DNA of 64,000 nucleotides from positions 806,001 to 870,000 of the forward strand of contig NZ_JAAOYW010000002.1 of NCBI RefSeq assembly GCF_011761235.1, in the 5' to 3' direction. Position 1 is the stretch's first letter; each line of letters opens with the position of its first letter. The notes beneath the pieces are model-generated. The model saw nothing but the letters and a program-made list of their open reading frames with translations. It searched no databases and was not told the origin of the DNA. Origin of the DNA: Frigoribacterium faeni (lineage in GTDB: Bacteria; Actinomycetota; Actinomycetes; Actinomycetales; Microbacteriaceae). The position numbers were made by a program, and so were the translations under genes. Below are positions 54,148-62,755 of the stretch, in pieces.

Positions 54148-54153
54148 TAGGAT
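54148..54153 (+). promoter_or_regulatory. -10 element of a leaderless promoter (nucS)
   Basis: TAGGAT ends 6 nt before the GTG at 54160; no SD sequence. Confidence 0.6.
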
Positions 54154-54159
54154 CGTCGG

Positions 54160-54855
54160 GTGCGTCTCGTCATTGCCCGCTGCTCGGTCGACTACGCCGG
54201 CCGGCTCAGCGCCCACCTCCCCCTCGCCACCCGCCTGCTCATGGTCAAGAGCGACGGCAGCCTGCTCGTCCACTCCGACGGCGGCAGCTACAAGCCGCTG
54301 AACTGGATGAGCCCGCCGTGCACGCTGAGCGTCCTCGAGCCCGACGCCGACCAGCAGGAGGCGGGGGTCGTCGAGCTCTGGAAGGTCACGCAGGCGAAGA
54401 CCGCCGACATCCTCGTCGTGTCGATCCACGAGGTGCTGCACGACTCGTTGCACGAGATGGGCGTCGACCCCGGGCTCACCAAGGACGGCGTCGAGGCCGA
54501 CCTGCAGAAGCTGCTCGCCGAGCAGATCGACCTGCTCGGCGAGGGCCACGTGCTCGTCCGACGCGAGTACATGACCGCGATCGGGCCGGTCGACATCCTC
54601 GCCCGCGACGCCTCGGGCGCGGCGGTGGCCGTCGAGCTCAAGCGCCGGGGCGACATCGACGGCGTCGAGCAGCTGACCCGCTACCTCGAGCTGATGAACC
54701 GCGACCCGCACCTGGCTCCCGTCACGGGCGTCTTCGCGGCGCAGGAGATCAAGCCCCAGGCCCGCACGCTCGCGCACGACCGCGGCATCCGAACCCTGCT
54801 GCTCGACTACGACGCGATGCGCGGCCTCGACGACTCGCACTCGCGGCTGTTCTGA
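54160..54855 (+). CDS. nucS: mismatch-specific endonuclease NucS (EndoMS)
   Basis: 231 residues. NucS gives actinobacteria without MutSL a mismatch repair by cutting both strands at G-T, G-G and T-T mispairs. The N-terminal dimerisation/DNA-binding domain (to about residue 110) begins [16 protein letters not shown]. The RecB-like nuclease domain follows with [10 protein letters not shown] and [21 protein letters not shown], which hold the catalytic Asp, Glu and Lys. The C-terminal sequence ends in LF, similar to the beta-clamp-contacting ends of NucS proteins. Confidence 0.95.
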   Translation: MRLVIARCSVDYAGRLSAHLPLATRLLMVKSDGSLLVHSDGGSYKPLNWMSPPCTLSVLEPDADQQEAGVVELWKVTQAKTADILVVSIHEVLHDSLHEMGVDPGLTKDGVEADLQKLLAEQIDLLGEGHVLVRREYMTAIGPVDILARDASGAAVAVELKRRGDIDGVEQLTRYLELMNRDPHLAPVTGVFAAQEIKPQARTLAHDRGIRTLLLDYDAMRGLDDSHSRLF

Positions 54856-54905
54856 CGCCCGGCGGCCGGACGCCGCACCGTCGTCCCGACGGCCCGCGGC
54901 GTCCC

Positions 54906-54911
54906 TAAGCT
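54906..54911 (+). promoter_or_regulatory. -10 element of a leaderless promoter (HAD phosphatase)
   Basis: TAAGCT ends 7 nt before the ATG at 54919. A GGAG overlaps the gap (4 nt from the ATG) and is too close to be a good SD. Confidence 0.5.
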
Positions 54912-54918
54912 GGAGCCG

Positions 54919-55608
54919 ATGACTCCCACCTACACGGCCGTCCTGTTCGACCTCGACGGCACGATCGCCGACTCCGCACCGGCGATCACGGCCAGCCTCG
55001 CGCACACCATCGCCTCCCTCGGGCTCCCCGTGCCCGAGCACGCCGAGCTCATGGGCTGGGTCGGCCCGCCCCTGCCGCAGAGCTTCGAGGTCCGCCTCGG
55101 CCTGACCGGCGACCGCCTCGTCGAGGCGATGCGCACCTACCGCGCCCACTACCTGGCGAACGGCGCGCTCGAGGGCGAGATCTTCCCGGGCGTGCGCGAC
55201 CTCCTGGCGAGCGTGCACGCGGCCGGGCTGCCGACCTCGACGGCGACGTCCAAGCCCGAGACGCCGGCGACGAAGATCCTCGAGGCGCACGACCTCGTGC
55301 GGTACCTGGACGTGATCACGGGCGCCTCCGACGACGAGGTGCGCAACACGAAGGCCGACGTCGTCGCCGAGGCCCTGCGCCGCCTCCGCGAGCGCGGCGC
55401 GGACGTCTCGCGGCCGGTGCTGATCGGCGACCGCCACCACGACGTCGAGGGCGCGGCCGAGCACGACGTGCCGACCATCCTCGTGACGTGGGGCTACGGC
55501 GAGCCGGCCGAGCACGTCGGAGCCGTCGCCGTCGCCTCCGACGTGCGCGAGGTGGCCGACCTGCTCGGGGTCGAGCTCGTGTCGGCGCCCCTGCGCGGCG
55601 CGGCGTGA
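54919..55608 (+). CDS. HAD-superfamily phosphatase (phosphoglycolate phosphatase-like)
   Basis: 229 residues. The nucleophile motif is VLFDLDGTIADS, the helical cap follows, then TSKPETPATKIL with the motif-II/III Ser and Lys, and GDRHHDVEGA as motif IV with the acidic pair. Gph-like members remove phosphate from phosphoglycolate, but substrates vary. Its TGA overlaps the GTG of the MFS gene, so the two are co-translated. Confidence 0.9.
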   Translation: MTPTYTAVLFDLDGTIADSAPAITASLAHTIASLGLPVPEHAELMGWVGPPLPQSFEVRLGLTGDRLVEAMRTYRAHYLANGALEGEIFPGVRDLLASVHAAGLPTSTATSKPETPATKILEAHDLVRYLDVITGASDDEVRNTKADVVAEALRRLRERGADVSRPVLIGDRHHDVEGAAEHDVPTILVTWGYGEPAEHVGAVAVASDVREVADLLGVELVSAPLRGAA

Positions 55609-56882
55609 GGCGGGCCGGCTCGGCGGCGGTCCGCTCCCCCGCGGCCTGGCTGCTGACCCTCGCGATCGTCCTCATCGCGCTGAACCTGCGCGGGCCCATC
55701 GTCGCCACGGCGCCGGTGCTCGGCCAGATGAGCAGCGACCTCGGGCTCAGCGCCGTGGTCGCCGGGCTGCTCACGAGCATCCCCGTGCTCTGCTTCGCCC
55801 TCGCCAGCCCGCTGGCCTCGAGCCTCATCGTCAAGGTCGGTGCCGAGCGCGCGGTCACGATCGGCCTGGCCGGCGTGCTGCTCGGCACGGTGCTGCGCGC
55901 CCTGGGCACGTCGTCGTGGCTCTACGTCGGCACGATCGTCATCGGCGTCGCCATCACCGTCGGCAACGTCGTGCTGCCCGTGATCATCCGCCGCGACTAC
56001 ACGCCCGACCGAGCCGGCTTCGTCACCGGCATCTACACGTCGGCGCTCAACGTCGGCTCGATGATCACGTCGCTCGCGACGGCGCCGATCGCCGCGGTCG
56101 TGGGCTGGCCGGTGGCCCTGCTCGGCTGGGGCCTGCTCGCCGTGCTCGCCGCCGTGGTCTGGGCCGTCGCCGTCGGGCCGCGGGTCGCGCTCGGCGTGGG
56201 GGCTCGTGCCGAGACCGCCGCGGTCGACGCAGGAGGCGCCTCCTCGGTGGACGTGATGACCGGCGGCATCGACGTGGTCGGGACCGCCGCCCACGAGGCG
56301 GACGCGGAGGCGCGGCGTCGGCCGCTGCTGCGCCGCTGGACCACCTGGGGCCTCACGCTCGCCTTCGCGGGCCAGGCCTTCGCCTACTACGGCCTGACGG
56401 CCTGGATGCCGACCCTGCTCGGCGACGAGGTGGGCCTCAGCCGCGGAGCCGCGGGGGCGAGCTCGTCGGTGTTCCAGGTCATGGCCGTCGTGGGCGCCCT
56501 CGGCGTCCCGCTGCTCGCGCTGCGCTGGCGGCCGTCGGCGGTGATCGCGCTGATCGGCGTGCTCTGGACGGCCATGCCGCTCGGCCTGTTCTTCGCCCCG
56601 GAGCACTGGCTGCTCTGGTCGATCTTCGGCGGCGCGGCCCAGGGCGGCGGCATCACGATCATCTTCATCGTCATCGTGCGGATGGCCACCAACGGCGACG
56701 ACGCCCGGCGCCTCTCGGCCCTCGTGCAGGGCGGCGGGTACGCCATCGCCTCGCTCGGGCCGCTCGCCATCGGCGGGCTGCACGACGCCTCGGGCGGGTG
56801 GGAGCTGCCGATGGTCGGCATCTTCGTGTCGGTGCTCGTGCTCGGCGTCAGCGGCGTGCTGTCGTCGCGCCGCGTGCGCTGA
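55605..56882 (+). CDS. MFS transporter (CynX/NimT family)
   Basis: 425 residues, 12 membrane helices, with a ~60-residue polar loop between helices 6 and 7 that contains the octamer palindrome-derived GGASS. LIALNLRGPIVATAPVLG near the start is the mark of the CynX/YycB/NimT group, which includes cyanate and 2-nitroimidazole transporters. Substrate unknown. The stop codon lies inside the first unit of a 41-bp tandem repeat. Confidence 0.87.
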   Translation: MRRAGSAAVRSPAAWLLTLAIVLIALNLRGPIVATAPVLGQMSSDLGLSAVVAGLLTSIPVLCFALASPLASSLIVKVGAERAVTIGLAGVLLGTVLRALGTSSWLYVGTIVIGVAITVGNVVLPVIIRRDYTPDRAGFVTGIYTSALNVGSMITSLATAPIAAVVGWPVALLGWGLLAVLAAVVWAVAVGPRVALGVGARAETAAVDAGGASSVDVMTGGIDVVGTAAHEADAEARRRPLLRRWTTWGLTLAFAGQAFAYYGLTAWMPTLLGDEVGLSRGAAGASSSVFQVMAVVGALGVPLLALRWRPSAVIALIGVLWTAMPLGLFFAPEHWLLWSIFGGAAQGGGITIIFIVIVRMATNGDDARRLSALVQGGGYAIASLGPLAIGGLHDASGGWELPMVGIFVSVLVLGVSGVLSSRRVR

Positions 56883-56996
56883 GCCGGCGGGTCCCCGTCG
56901 CCGGCGGCGGGTCCGTGCGCTGAGCCGGCGGGTTCCCGTAGCCCGCGGCGGGTCCGTGCGCTGAGCGGGCGGGTTCCCGTAGCCCGTGGCGGGCGG
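56874..56996. repeat. 41-bp tandem repeat, three units, spanning the MFS stop codon
   Basis: GTGCGCTGAG recurs at 56874, 56915 and 56956, exactly 41 bp apart, each followed by CGGGCGGG or CCGGCGGG and TTCCCGTAGCCCG or a close variant. The TGA of the MFS gene is in the first unit. An inverted partner (GGGAGCTACGCGAACCCGCC) follows at about 57009 and can pair with the third unit to form a large hairpin that could end transcription. Confidence 0.85.
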
Positions 56997-57067
56997 GCGC
57001 CCACCCGCCGGGAGCTACGCGAACCCGCCGACCGGGCAGGACAGCGCGGCAGCACGGCCCGTAGGCC

Positions 57068-57150
57068 CGGCGCGGACCGCAGGCCCGGCGCGGACCGCAG
57101 GCCCCGCGCGGCCCGCGCGCCCCGCCCGGCCCTCAGGCCCCGCGCGGTCC
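57068..57150. repeat. 18-bp tandem repeat covering the 3' end of the NAD(P)-binding protein gene
   Basis: Read on the minus strand, GGACCGCGCGGGGCCTGA, the last codons and stop of the gene, is followed by further diverged 18-bp copies (GGTCCGCGCCGGGCCTGC and similar) downstream of the stop. This mirrors the repeat at the 3' end of the convergent MFS gene. Confidence 0.75.
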
Positions 57151-58056
57151 GAAGAGCGTCTCGATCGTGAGCGGGTCGTGCCCGGTCAGGTCGCGCACCG
57201 CGGTCGACACCGCCGACACCTCGCCCGACGCGATCGACGTGTAGGTGCTGACCCACGCGTCGGCCTGCCAGGGCTCCGGCTGCCAGCGCTGCCGCGACGC
57301 GTACGCCTCGTCGAGGGTCTCGTCGACGAACGAGAACGGCCGCCCGAGCGCCGCGGCCAGGCGCGCGGCCGCCTCGTCGAGGGTCACCGCCTCCGAGCCC
57401 GTGAGCTCGTGCACGGCCCCGGCGTGCGCCTCGGGGTCGAGCAGCACCGCCACGGCGGCGTCCGCGACGTCGGCCCGGGCCACGGCGGCGACGCGTCCCG
57501 ACCCCGCCGGCCCGCGCAGCACGCCCTGCGCGTCCGCGAACTCGGGCAGCACGTCGAGGTAGAACGAGTCGCGCAGGATCGTGACCTGCATGCCCGACGC
57601 ACGCAGCGCCTCCTCGGTGGCCCAGTGGTCGCGGGCGAGCGTGAAGACGGCGTCGGGGGCCGCGCCCTGGAACGACGTGTAGACGACGTGGCCGACGCCG
57701 GCCTCGGCGGCCGAGGCGACGACGTCGAGGTGCTGGGCGCGGCGGTCGGGCGCCTCGGCGCCGGACACCATGAACAGCACGTCGACGCCCCGCAGCGCGG
57801 CGACGGTGGCCTCGTGGTCGCCGTAGCTCGCGACGGCGACCTCGGCGCCGGCCAGCTCGGGGGCCCGCGACGCGTCGCGCACGACGAGGCGCTGGGCCGC
57901 TCCGGCCTCGGCGAGCGCCGCGGCGACCCGCCCGCCCACGGCGCCGGTCGCGCCCGTGACGCCGATCAGCCGACGGCGGCCCGACGGCCCGGTCGCCCCC
58001 TCGCCGGCACCGGTCGAGGAGGGGCGGGGAGCGGAGGAGGCGCTGGTGTCGGTCAT
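57133..58056 (-). CDS. NAD(P)-binding NmrA/QorB-like protein
   Basis: 307 residues. After a ~28-residue polar lead comes LIGVTGATGAVGGRVAAALAEAG, the NAD(P)-binding loop of atypical SDR proteins, then VDVLFMVSGAEAPDRRAQHLDVV, HVVYTSFQGAAPDAVFTLARDH and ILRDSFYLDVLPEF. These match quinone-oxidoreductase-2 (QorB)/NmrA-like proteins, which either reduce quinones or sense NADP. No SD before the ATG. It is convergent with the MFS gene. Confidence 0.87.
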   Translation of the reverse strand: MTDTSASSAPRPSSTGAGEGATGPSGRRRLIGVTGATGAVGGRVAAALAEAGAAQRLVVRDASRAPELAGAEVAVASYGDHEATVAALRGVDVLFMVSGAEAPDRRAQHLDVVASAAEAGVGHVVYTSFQGAAPDAVFTLARDHWATEEALRASGMQVTILRDSFYLDVLPEFADAQGVLRGPAGSGRVAAVARADVADAAVAVLLDPEAHAGAVHELTGSEAVTLDEAAARLAAALGRPFSFVDETLDEAYASRQRWQPEPWQADAWVSTYTSIASGEVSAVSTAVRDLTGHDPLTIETLFGPRGA

Positions 58057-58231
58057 GAGGCAGCCAACGACCGCGGCGCCTCCTCTGTTCCCCCGCGGGG
58101 TGCGGCCGCGCAGTCGGGAACGATCCTCGTCATCGACTGGTCGCCGGACCTGTCGAGCGTCGGTCGCCGCCGGTAGGGTCGACGACGGCCTGCACCCGGC
58201 GGGCCGACCGGGGCGAGGCGAGGAGCGAGCG

Positions 58232-59146
58232 ATGGGCCACGACCACGCGCACGGCCACATGGCCGCCGACGGCCGTCGGCTGCGGCTCGCCATCGGCGTC
58301 GTCGCGCTCGGCCTCGTCGCCCAGCTCGTGGGCGCCGCCCTCTCGGGCTCGCTCGCCCTGCTCGCAGACTCCGGCCACATGGCGTCCGACCTGGCCGGGC
58401 TGGTCATCGCCCTGCTGGCGACGATCGTGGCCGCGCGGCCGGCGAGCGGCCGCCAGACCTACGGCTACCGCCGCGCCGAGGTCTTCGCGGCGCTGATCAA
58501 CGGGCTCGTGCTCGTCGCCGTCTCGCTGTCGGTGGCCGTCGCCGCCGTGAGCCGCCTGCTCGACCCCGAGCACCACGAGGTGCTGGGCGTGCCGATGCTC
58601 GTCGTCGGCCTCGTGGGCGGGGCGACGAACGTCGCGGCGCTGCTCGTGCTGCGCGGCGGCGCCTCCCACTCGATCAACATGCGCGGCGCTTACCTCGAGG
58701 TGCTCGGCGACCTGCTCGGCTCGGCGGCGGTCGTCGTCGCCTCGGTCGTCGTGCTGACCACCGGCTTCGCCCAGGCCGACTCGGTCGGCTCGCTGATCAT
58801 CGCGGCCATGATCGTGCCGCGGGCCTGGTCGCTGCTGCGCGAGGCCGTGCGCGTGCTCTTCGGCTCGGCTCCGGGCGACATCGACCTCGCCGCGGTGCGG
58901 GCGCACATCACCGACACGGCGGGCGTGGTCTCCGCCCACGACGTGCACGCGTGGCAGATCACCAGCGGCGCGACCGTCTTCTCGGCGCACGTCGTCGTCG
59001 AGCGCGACGTCTTCTGCGACATGAAGGTCGACGAGACCCTCGACGCCCTCGACCGCTGCCTGGCGTCGCACTTCGAGGTCGAGCACGCGACGTTCCAGCT
59101 CGAGCCGGCCGACCACGCCGAGCACGAGCGCACGACGCACGACTGA
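58232..59146 (+). CDS. cation diffusion facilitator (CDF) metal exporter
   Basis: 304 residues. A short His-rich start (MGHDHAHGHM) precedes six membrane helices. LLADSGHMASDLAG in helix 2 and HSINMRGAYLEVLGDLLGS in helix 5 hold the two His-Asp pairs of the Zn/Cd transport site (ZitB/CzcD group). The cytoplasmic C-terminal domain (about 205-290) has HITDTAGVVSAHDVHAWQI. It expels Zn2+ or similar ions. AGGAG lies 8 nt before the ATG. Confidence 0.93.
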   Translation: MGHDHAHGHMAADGRRLRLAIGVVALGLVAQLVGAALSGSLALLADSGHMASDLAGLVIALLATIVAARPASGRQTYGYRRAEVFAALINGLVLVAVSLSVAVAAVSRLLDPEHHEVLGVPMLVVGLVGGATNVAALLVLRGGASHSINMRGAYLEVLGDLLGSAAVVVASVVVLTTGFAQADSVGSLIIAAMIVPRAWSLLREAVRVLFGSAPGDIDLAAVRAHITDTAGVVSAHDVHAWQITSGATVFSAHVVVERDVFCDMKVDETLDALDRCLASHFEVEHATFQLEPADHAEHERTTHD

Positions 59147-59237
59147 GCGCGGGCGCGGCCGACGAGGGCAGGGCGGTCGACGGCGGGCGCGGCCGACGAC
59201 GGCGGGCCGGGAGGGGCGACGAGCCCGAGGAGGCCCC

Positions 59238-59774
59238 CTACAGCTCGTCCTCCCACGGCAGCACCTGCGAGCGCGGCACGGGTGCGAGCGGCACGACGAC
59301 CACCGGTCGCTTCTGACGGTGGCTGAGGTGCAGGGCGACGCTGCCGGCGAAGAACTCCCGCAGGCTGCCGCGCAGGCCCGCCTCCCGGCTGCCGACCACG
59401 ATCATGGGAGCGTCGACGGTCTCGGCGAACGTCGCGAGACCTGTCGCGGGGTCGCCCGTGAGCGCGACGAACGCGGTCGGGACGTCGTGGTCGGCGAGCA
59501 CGACCAGCAGCCGCTCGCGCAGGTCGGGCTCGAAGACGACCTCGTCGGCCCAGCTGTCGGGGTCGATCGGGTACGACAGCACCGTCCCGTCGATGCTCTC
59601 GGCGAAGGCCATCCGGTCGGGCTCGACGGCCACGCAGGCGAGGCCGGTGCCGAAGCGGCGGGCGAACTCCGCGGCCCGGGCGACGACGGGCTCGGCGGTG
59701 GCGGGGACGACGCCCACGACGACCCAGCCGTGCAGCTCCTCCTCGGGGCGTCCGACGTCTCCTGACCGGGCCAT
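59238..59774 (-). CDS. universal stress protein (UspA family)
   Basis: 178 residues from the ATG at 59774, which has GAGAGGTGG upstream; the frame stays open 35 codons further up. A single Usp domain: WVVVGVVPATAEPVVARAAEFARRFG, then MIVVGSREAGLRGSLREFFAGSVALHL, the Gly-rich loop of ATP-binding Usp proteins, and KRPVVVVP. The last residues are acidic. The seven-unit palindromic array lies upstream of it, so array-binding factors could act on its promoter. Confidence 0.88.
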   Translation of the reverse strand: MARSGDVGRPEEELHGWVVVGVVPATAEPVVARAAEFARRFGTGLACVAVEPDRMAFAESIDGTVLSYPIDPDSWADEVVFEPDLRERLLVVLADHDVPTAFVALTGDPATGLATFAETVDAPMIVVGSREAGLRGSLREFFAGSVALHLSHRQKRPVVVVPLAPVPRSQVLPWEDEL

Positions 59775-59931
59775 GGCGACCACCTCTCCCACACCGGGCG
59801 GCGGCGGCGCCGCTGCGCGTGAGCACAGTGAACCACCGCGGCGCCCCTCGGCGCGAGGGGCTTCCGCCGGTGCCGGCACGGGGCCGTCGCGGGTGCAGGT
59901 GCCGACGCGGGGGCGGGGTCCCGCTCTCCCG

Positions 59932-60336
59932 CTGTTCCGTCACGTGACGGAACAGGTCCGACACGTCCGAACCCGCCCGCTCTCCAGCTGATCCGTCACA
60001 AAACGGAACAGCCCACACACACATGGCGGAACCCGCCCCCAGCTGCTCCGTCACGAAACGGAACAGCCCCCACACACGGCCGACCCGCCTCCGGCTGCTC
60101 CGTCACGAAACGGAACAGCCCCACACACAACGGGACCCGCCGCCTGCCCCGCCCAGCCGATCCGTCACGAAACGGAACAGCCCCACACAGACGACGGAAC
60201 CCACCTCCAGCTGATCCGTCACGAAACGGAACAGCCCCCACACACAACGGGACCCGCTGCCCCCGCCCCCGCCCATGCGTCGTGAAACGGAACAGCCCCC
60301 ACACAGACGACGGGACCCGCTCCCTCAGCTGAGCGG
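59932..60336. repeat. array of seven palindromic repeat units
   Basis: Most of the 615-bp gap between the usp gene and the SRAP gene, the largest gene-free stretch here. ACGGAACAG occurs at 59947, 60003, 60058, 60110, 60172, 60226 and 60287 (spacings 56, 55, 52, 62, 54, 61). It is usually preceded by CTGATCCGTCACGAA or CTGCTCCGTCACGAA, giving a hairpin. The first unit (59932-59955) is a perfect 24-bp palindrome with half-site CTGTTCCGTCAC. Each is followed by CCCCCACACA and a GGGACCCGC-like block, so the spacers are related too. Not CRISPR. No gene seen within it. Confidence 0.9.
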
Positions 60337-60389
60337 GCACCCGGGGCGAGAGCATGCACCGACGCACCCGCGAGAGCAGACTGGCCCCC

Positions 60390-61073
60390 ATGTGCGGCCG
60401 CTACGTCATCGCCACGGCGACCTCCGACCTGCTGCCCGAGCTGCTCGGAGGGCTCGGCGAACTGCCCGACGACTTCAACGTCGCCCCGACCATGGTGGTG
60501 CCCGTGGTGCGCGTCCGCCACGGCGAGCGCGAGCTGGCCCAGGCCCGATGGGGGCTGACGCCACCGTGGTACCCCGACCTCAAGAAGCGGCCGCAGCCGA
60601 TCAACGCCCGCGTCGAGACGGTCGCGACGAGCGGCATGTTCCGACGCCCCTTCGCCCAGGCGCGGTGCATCGTGCCGGCCCTCGGCTACTACGAGTGGGT
60701 CGTGACCGAGACGGGCAAGCAGCCGCACTTCGTCCACCAGCCCGACGCCGGGCTCGCGATGGCGGGCGTGATGAGCGCCTGGCCCGACCCAGCCAAGGAG
60801 GACGACGACCCCTCGCGCTGGGTGCTGTCGATGTCGATCATCACCCGTGACGCACACGTCGCGCCCGGCGAGGTCCACGACCGCATGCCGTCGTGCCTCA
60901 CGCCGGACGCCTACGACGACTGGCTGGGCGACCACCTCGACGCCGGCGAGCTGCTCTCGCTGCTCGACCGCACCTCCTTCGAGGTCGCCCACGACCTGGT
61001 CCACCACGAGGTGACGCGCGACGTCGGGTCGGTGCGGAACACGGGCCCGCGCCTCATCGAGCCGCTGCGCTGA
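60390..61073 (+). CDS. SRAP domain protein (YedK/HMCES)
   Basis: 227 residues. SRAP proteins trap abasic sites in single-stranded DNA by a covalent bond through Cys2, exposed after Met removal. The start MCGRYV fixes the start codon here. The other signature parts are NVAPTMVVPVVR, ARWGLTPPWY, NARVETV, RCIVPALGYYEW (catalytic Glu) and VHDRMPSCL (active-site His). CAGACT lies 7 nt before the ATG with no SD, so the mRNA may be leaderless. It is divergent from usp across the palindromic array. Confidence 0.94.
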   Translation: MCGRYVIATATSDLLPELLGGLGELPDDFNVAPTMVVPVVRVRHGERELAQARWGLTPPWYPDLKKRPQPINARVETVATSGMFRRPFAQARCIVPALGYYEWVVTETGKQPHFVHQPDAGLAMAGVMSAWPDPAKEDDDPSRWVLSMSIITRDAHVAPGEVHDRMPSCLTPDAYDDWLGDHLDAGELLSLLDRTSFEVAHDLVHHEVTRDVGSVRNTGPRLIEPLR

Positions 61074-61091
61074 GGACGGCGACGCCGACGC

Positions 61092-61625
61092 TCAGTCGAC
61101 GGGGCCGTGACCGCGGTCGGGCGTCGCGGCGGGTCCAGGCCGAGGAGGCGGCGGTCCGGCGTCGAGGACCGGGCCGGACACCGGGCCGCGTGCCGGGACG
61201 TCGATCGTCGGGCTGACCGGGGCGCCGCCGGGCGCGGGCCGGCCCATGAGGAGGGCGAGGGCGGTCCGCGGGCTCGTGGCGAGGACGGCGAGCGCGGTGC
61301 CGCCCACCGTGGCCGCGGCGGTGAGGACGAGCGCCAGGGCGGGCACGCCGAGGGGGCCGGCGATCCCGGCCGTGCCGGCGGCGACGCCGACGGTGACAGC
61401 GGCCTGGACGGGTCCGCGCCAGAGGGCGTGGGCGGACGTCCGGTGCCAGACGTCGAACAGGACGCTCGTCACGGCGACCCCGCCGATCAGCGAGATGAGG
61501 ATCGGCGCCGTGCGGCCCTCGTTCCCGGACCAGACGAGCCCGACGACGAAGGCGAGCACCACCACGACGGGCGCGGCGATCGCCTGCCAGGTCATCTGCC
61601 GCCGCAGCCGCTCCGTCTCGCTCAT
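61092..61625 (-). CDS. hypothetical membrane protein coupled to fic
   Basis: 177 residues, not recognised. Four hydrophobic segments (about 13-32, 40-58, 72-93, 97-115) form small membrane hairpins; the last ~55 residues are Pro/Gly-rich and probably cytoplasmic. Its ATG shares one base with the fic stop codon (TGATG), so it is translated with Fic. Its base composition is high-GC like the chromosome, unlike fic. It could be a partner or just a local neighbour. Confidence 0.7.
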   Translation of the reverse strand: MSETERLRRQMTWQAIAAPVVVVLAFVVGLVWSGNEGRTAPILISLIGGVAVTSVLFDVWHRTSAHALWRGPVQAAVTVGVAAGTAGIAGPLGVPALALVLTAAATVGGTALAVLATSPRTALALLMGRPAPGGAPVSPTIDVPARGPVSGPVLDAGPPPPRPGPAATPDRGHGPVD

Positions 61626-62749
61626 CAGAACAGGGAAGGGGCGGTCTCCGGAGCCGCGCCTTCCTCGTCTCGAGCCAGGAGCCGCAGGAACCGGCTGTTG
61701 ACGAAGAGCCGTTCGCGGCCCGTCTTGACGTCCGTGAGGACGCCAGCCTCGACGAGGGTCTTCAACCAGCTCGTCGCCGTGGGGCGCGAGACGTCACACC
61801 GGCGCATCACGTCGCCGATGCGCGAGTAGGGCTGTTCGAAGAGCACGGCCAGGAAGTCCGCGTTGACGCCGGGCTTGAAGGCCGTTCGCAGGTCCGCGTG
61901 GAACTCCGCCTGCAGTTCGCGGATCGCATCGATCTTGGAGAGGGTCGACACCGCAGTGGCCCTGATGCCCTCGAGCATGAACAGGATCCAGGCCTCCCAG
62001 TCGCCGTCGCTCGTCACGCCCTGGAGGAGCGAGTAGTAGCTCGACTTGTTCTGGATGACGTAACGGGAGAGGTAGAGGATCGGCTGGCTGAGCAACCCCG
62101 CGTCGACCAGGACGAGAACGTTCAGCACCCTGCCTGTCCTCCCGTTCCCGTCGGCGAACGGGTGGATCGCCTCGAATTGGTAGTGCGAGACAGCCATCCG
62201 TACGAGCGGGTCCACGTCGGAGTCGTCGTTGAGGTACTGCTCCCAGTTCCTCAGCTTCTCCTCTATCACCGCTCTGCCCACGGGCGGCGTATAGACCGCC
62301 TCGTGCGTGACGGGGTTGCCGATGAAAGTTCCCGGTTCATCCCGGAGGGGCATGTCGCGCAGCTTGATCAGGGAGCAGACATCGTGCGCGATCCGAACGC
62401 CGACGGGCCTCGTCCGGACGAGCTCGAAACCGGTGTTCAGTGCCGTGCGGTAGCGCAGTGCCTCACGGGTAGCCGGATCGGCCGCTCCTGCGTCGTCGTG
62501 GGCGTACTTGAAGAGCTCGTCCGTCGTCGTGACGATGTTCTCGATCTCCGAGCTCGCCTGTGCCTCCAGGATCGGGATGCTGTTGATGAGCACGGTGGGG
62601 TTGGGGATGTTCCGCGCGGCTTGTTCGAGCGCTGCCAGGGCAGCCCGGGCCGCGATCGTGGCCTTCAGCACAGGCCGGGTCTCGAGCTCGTGCCGGGGCG
62701 GCAGAAGGGGGAGTTCGTTGAACGGCCTGTCGGCACTCCAGTCGGTCAC
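61625..62749 (-). CDS. Fic family AMP-transferase with its own inhibitory helix
   Basis: 374 residues. The Fic motif HPFADGNGRTGR (about residue 200) has the catalytic His and the phosphate-binding Asn-Gly-Arg. The N-terminal SSEIEN fits the (S/T)xxxE(G/N) inhibitory helix, so this is a class II Fic, normally self-repressed. A C-terminal winged helix (YSRIGDVMRRCDVSRPTATSWLKTLVEAGVL) suggests DNA binding. G+C is about 10 points lower than nearby genes and Ile, Lys and Asn are more common, which suggests transfer. GTG start, apparently leaderless. It lies beside tRNA-Leu. Confidence 0.93.
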   Translation of the reverse strand: MTDWSADRPFNELPLLPPRHELETRPVLKATIAARAALAALEQAARNIPNPTVLINSIPILEAQASSEIENIVTTTDELFKYAHDDAGAADPATREALRYRTALNTGFELVRTRPVGVRIAHDVCSLIKLRDMPLRDEPGTFIGNPVTHEAVYTPPVGRAVIEEKLRNWEQYLNDDSDVDPLVRMAVSHYQFEAIHPFADGNGRTGRVLNVLVLVDAGLLSQPILYLSRYVIQNKSSYYSLLQGVTSDGDWEAWILFMLEGIRATAVSTLSKIDAIRELQAEFHADLRTAFKPGVNADFLAVLFEQPYSRIGDVMRRCDVSRPTATSWLKTLVEAGVLTDVKTGRERLFVNSRFLRLLARDEEGAAPETAPSLF

Positions 62750-62755
62750 GTCCCG

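Noticed and set aside
59932-60336. CRISPR array
   Set aside because: Repeats are imperfect hairpins with related, unequal spacers, and there is no cas gene or AT-rich leader in the window.
59996-60391. Minus-strand frame of 131 codons with repeated VPFRDG-like peptides
   Set aside because: It is just the palindromic array read as protein; units are not multiples of three, so the peptide changes frame, and there is no SD.
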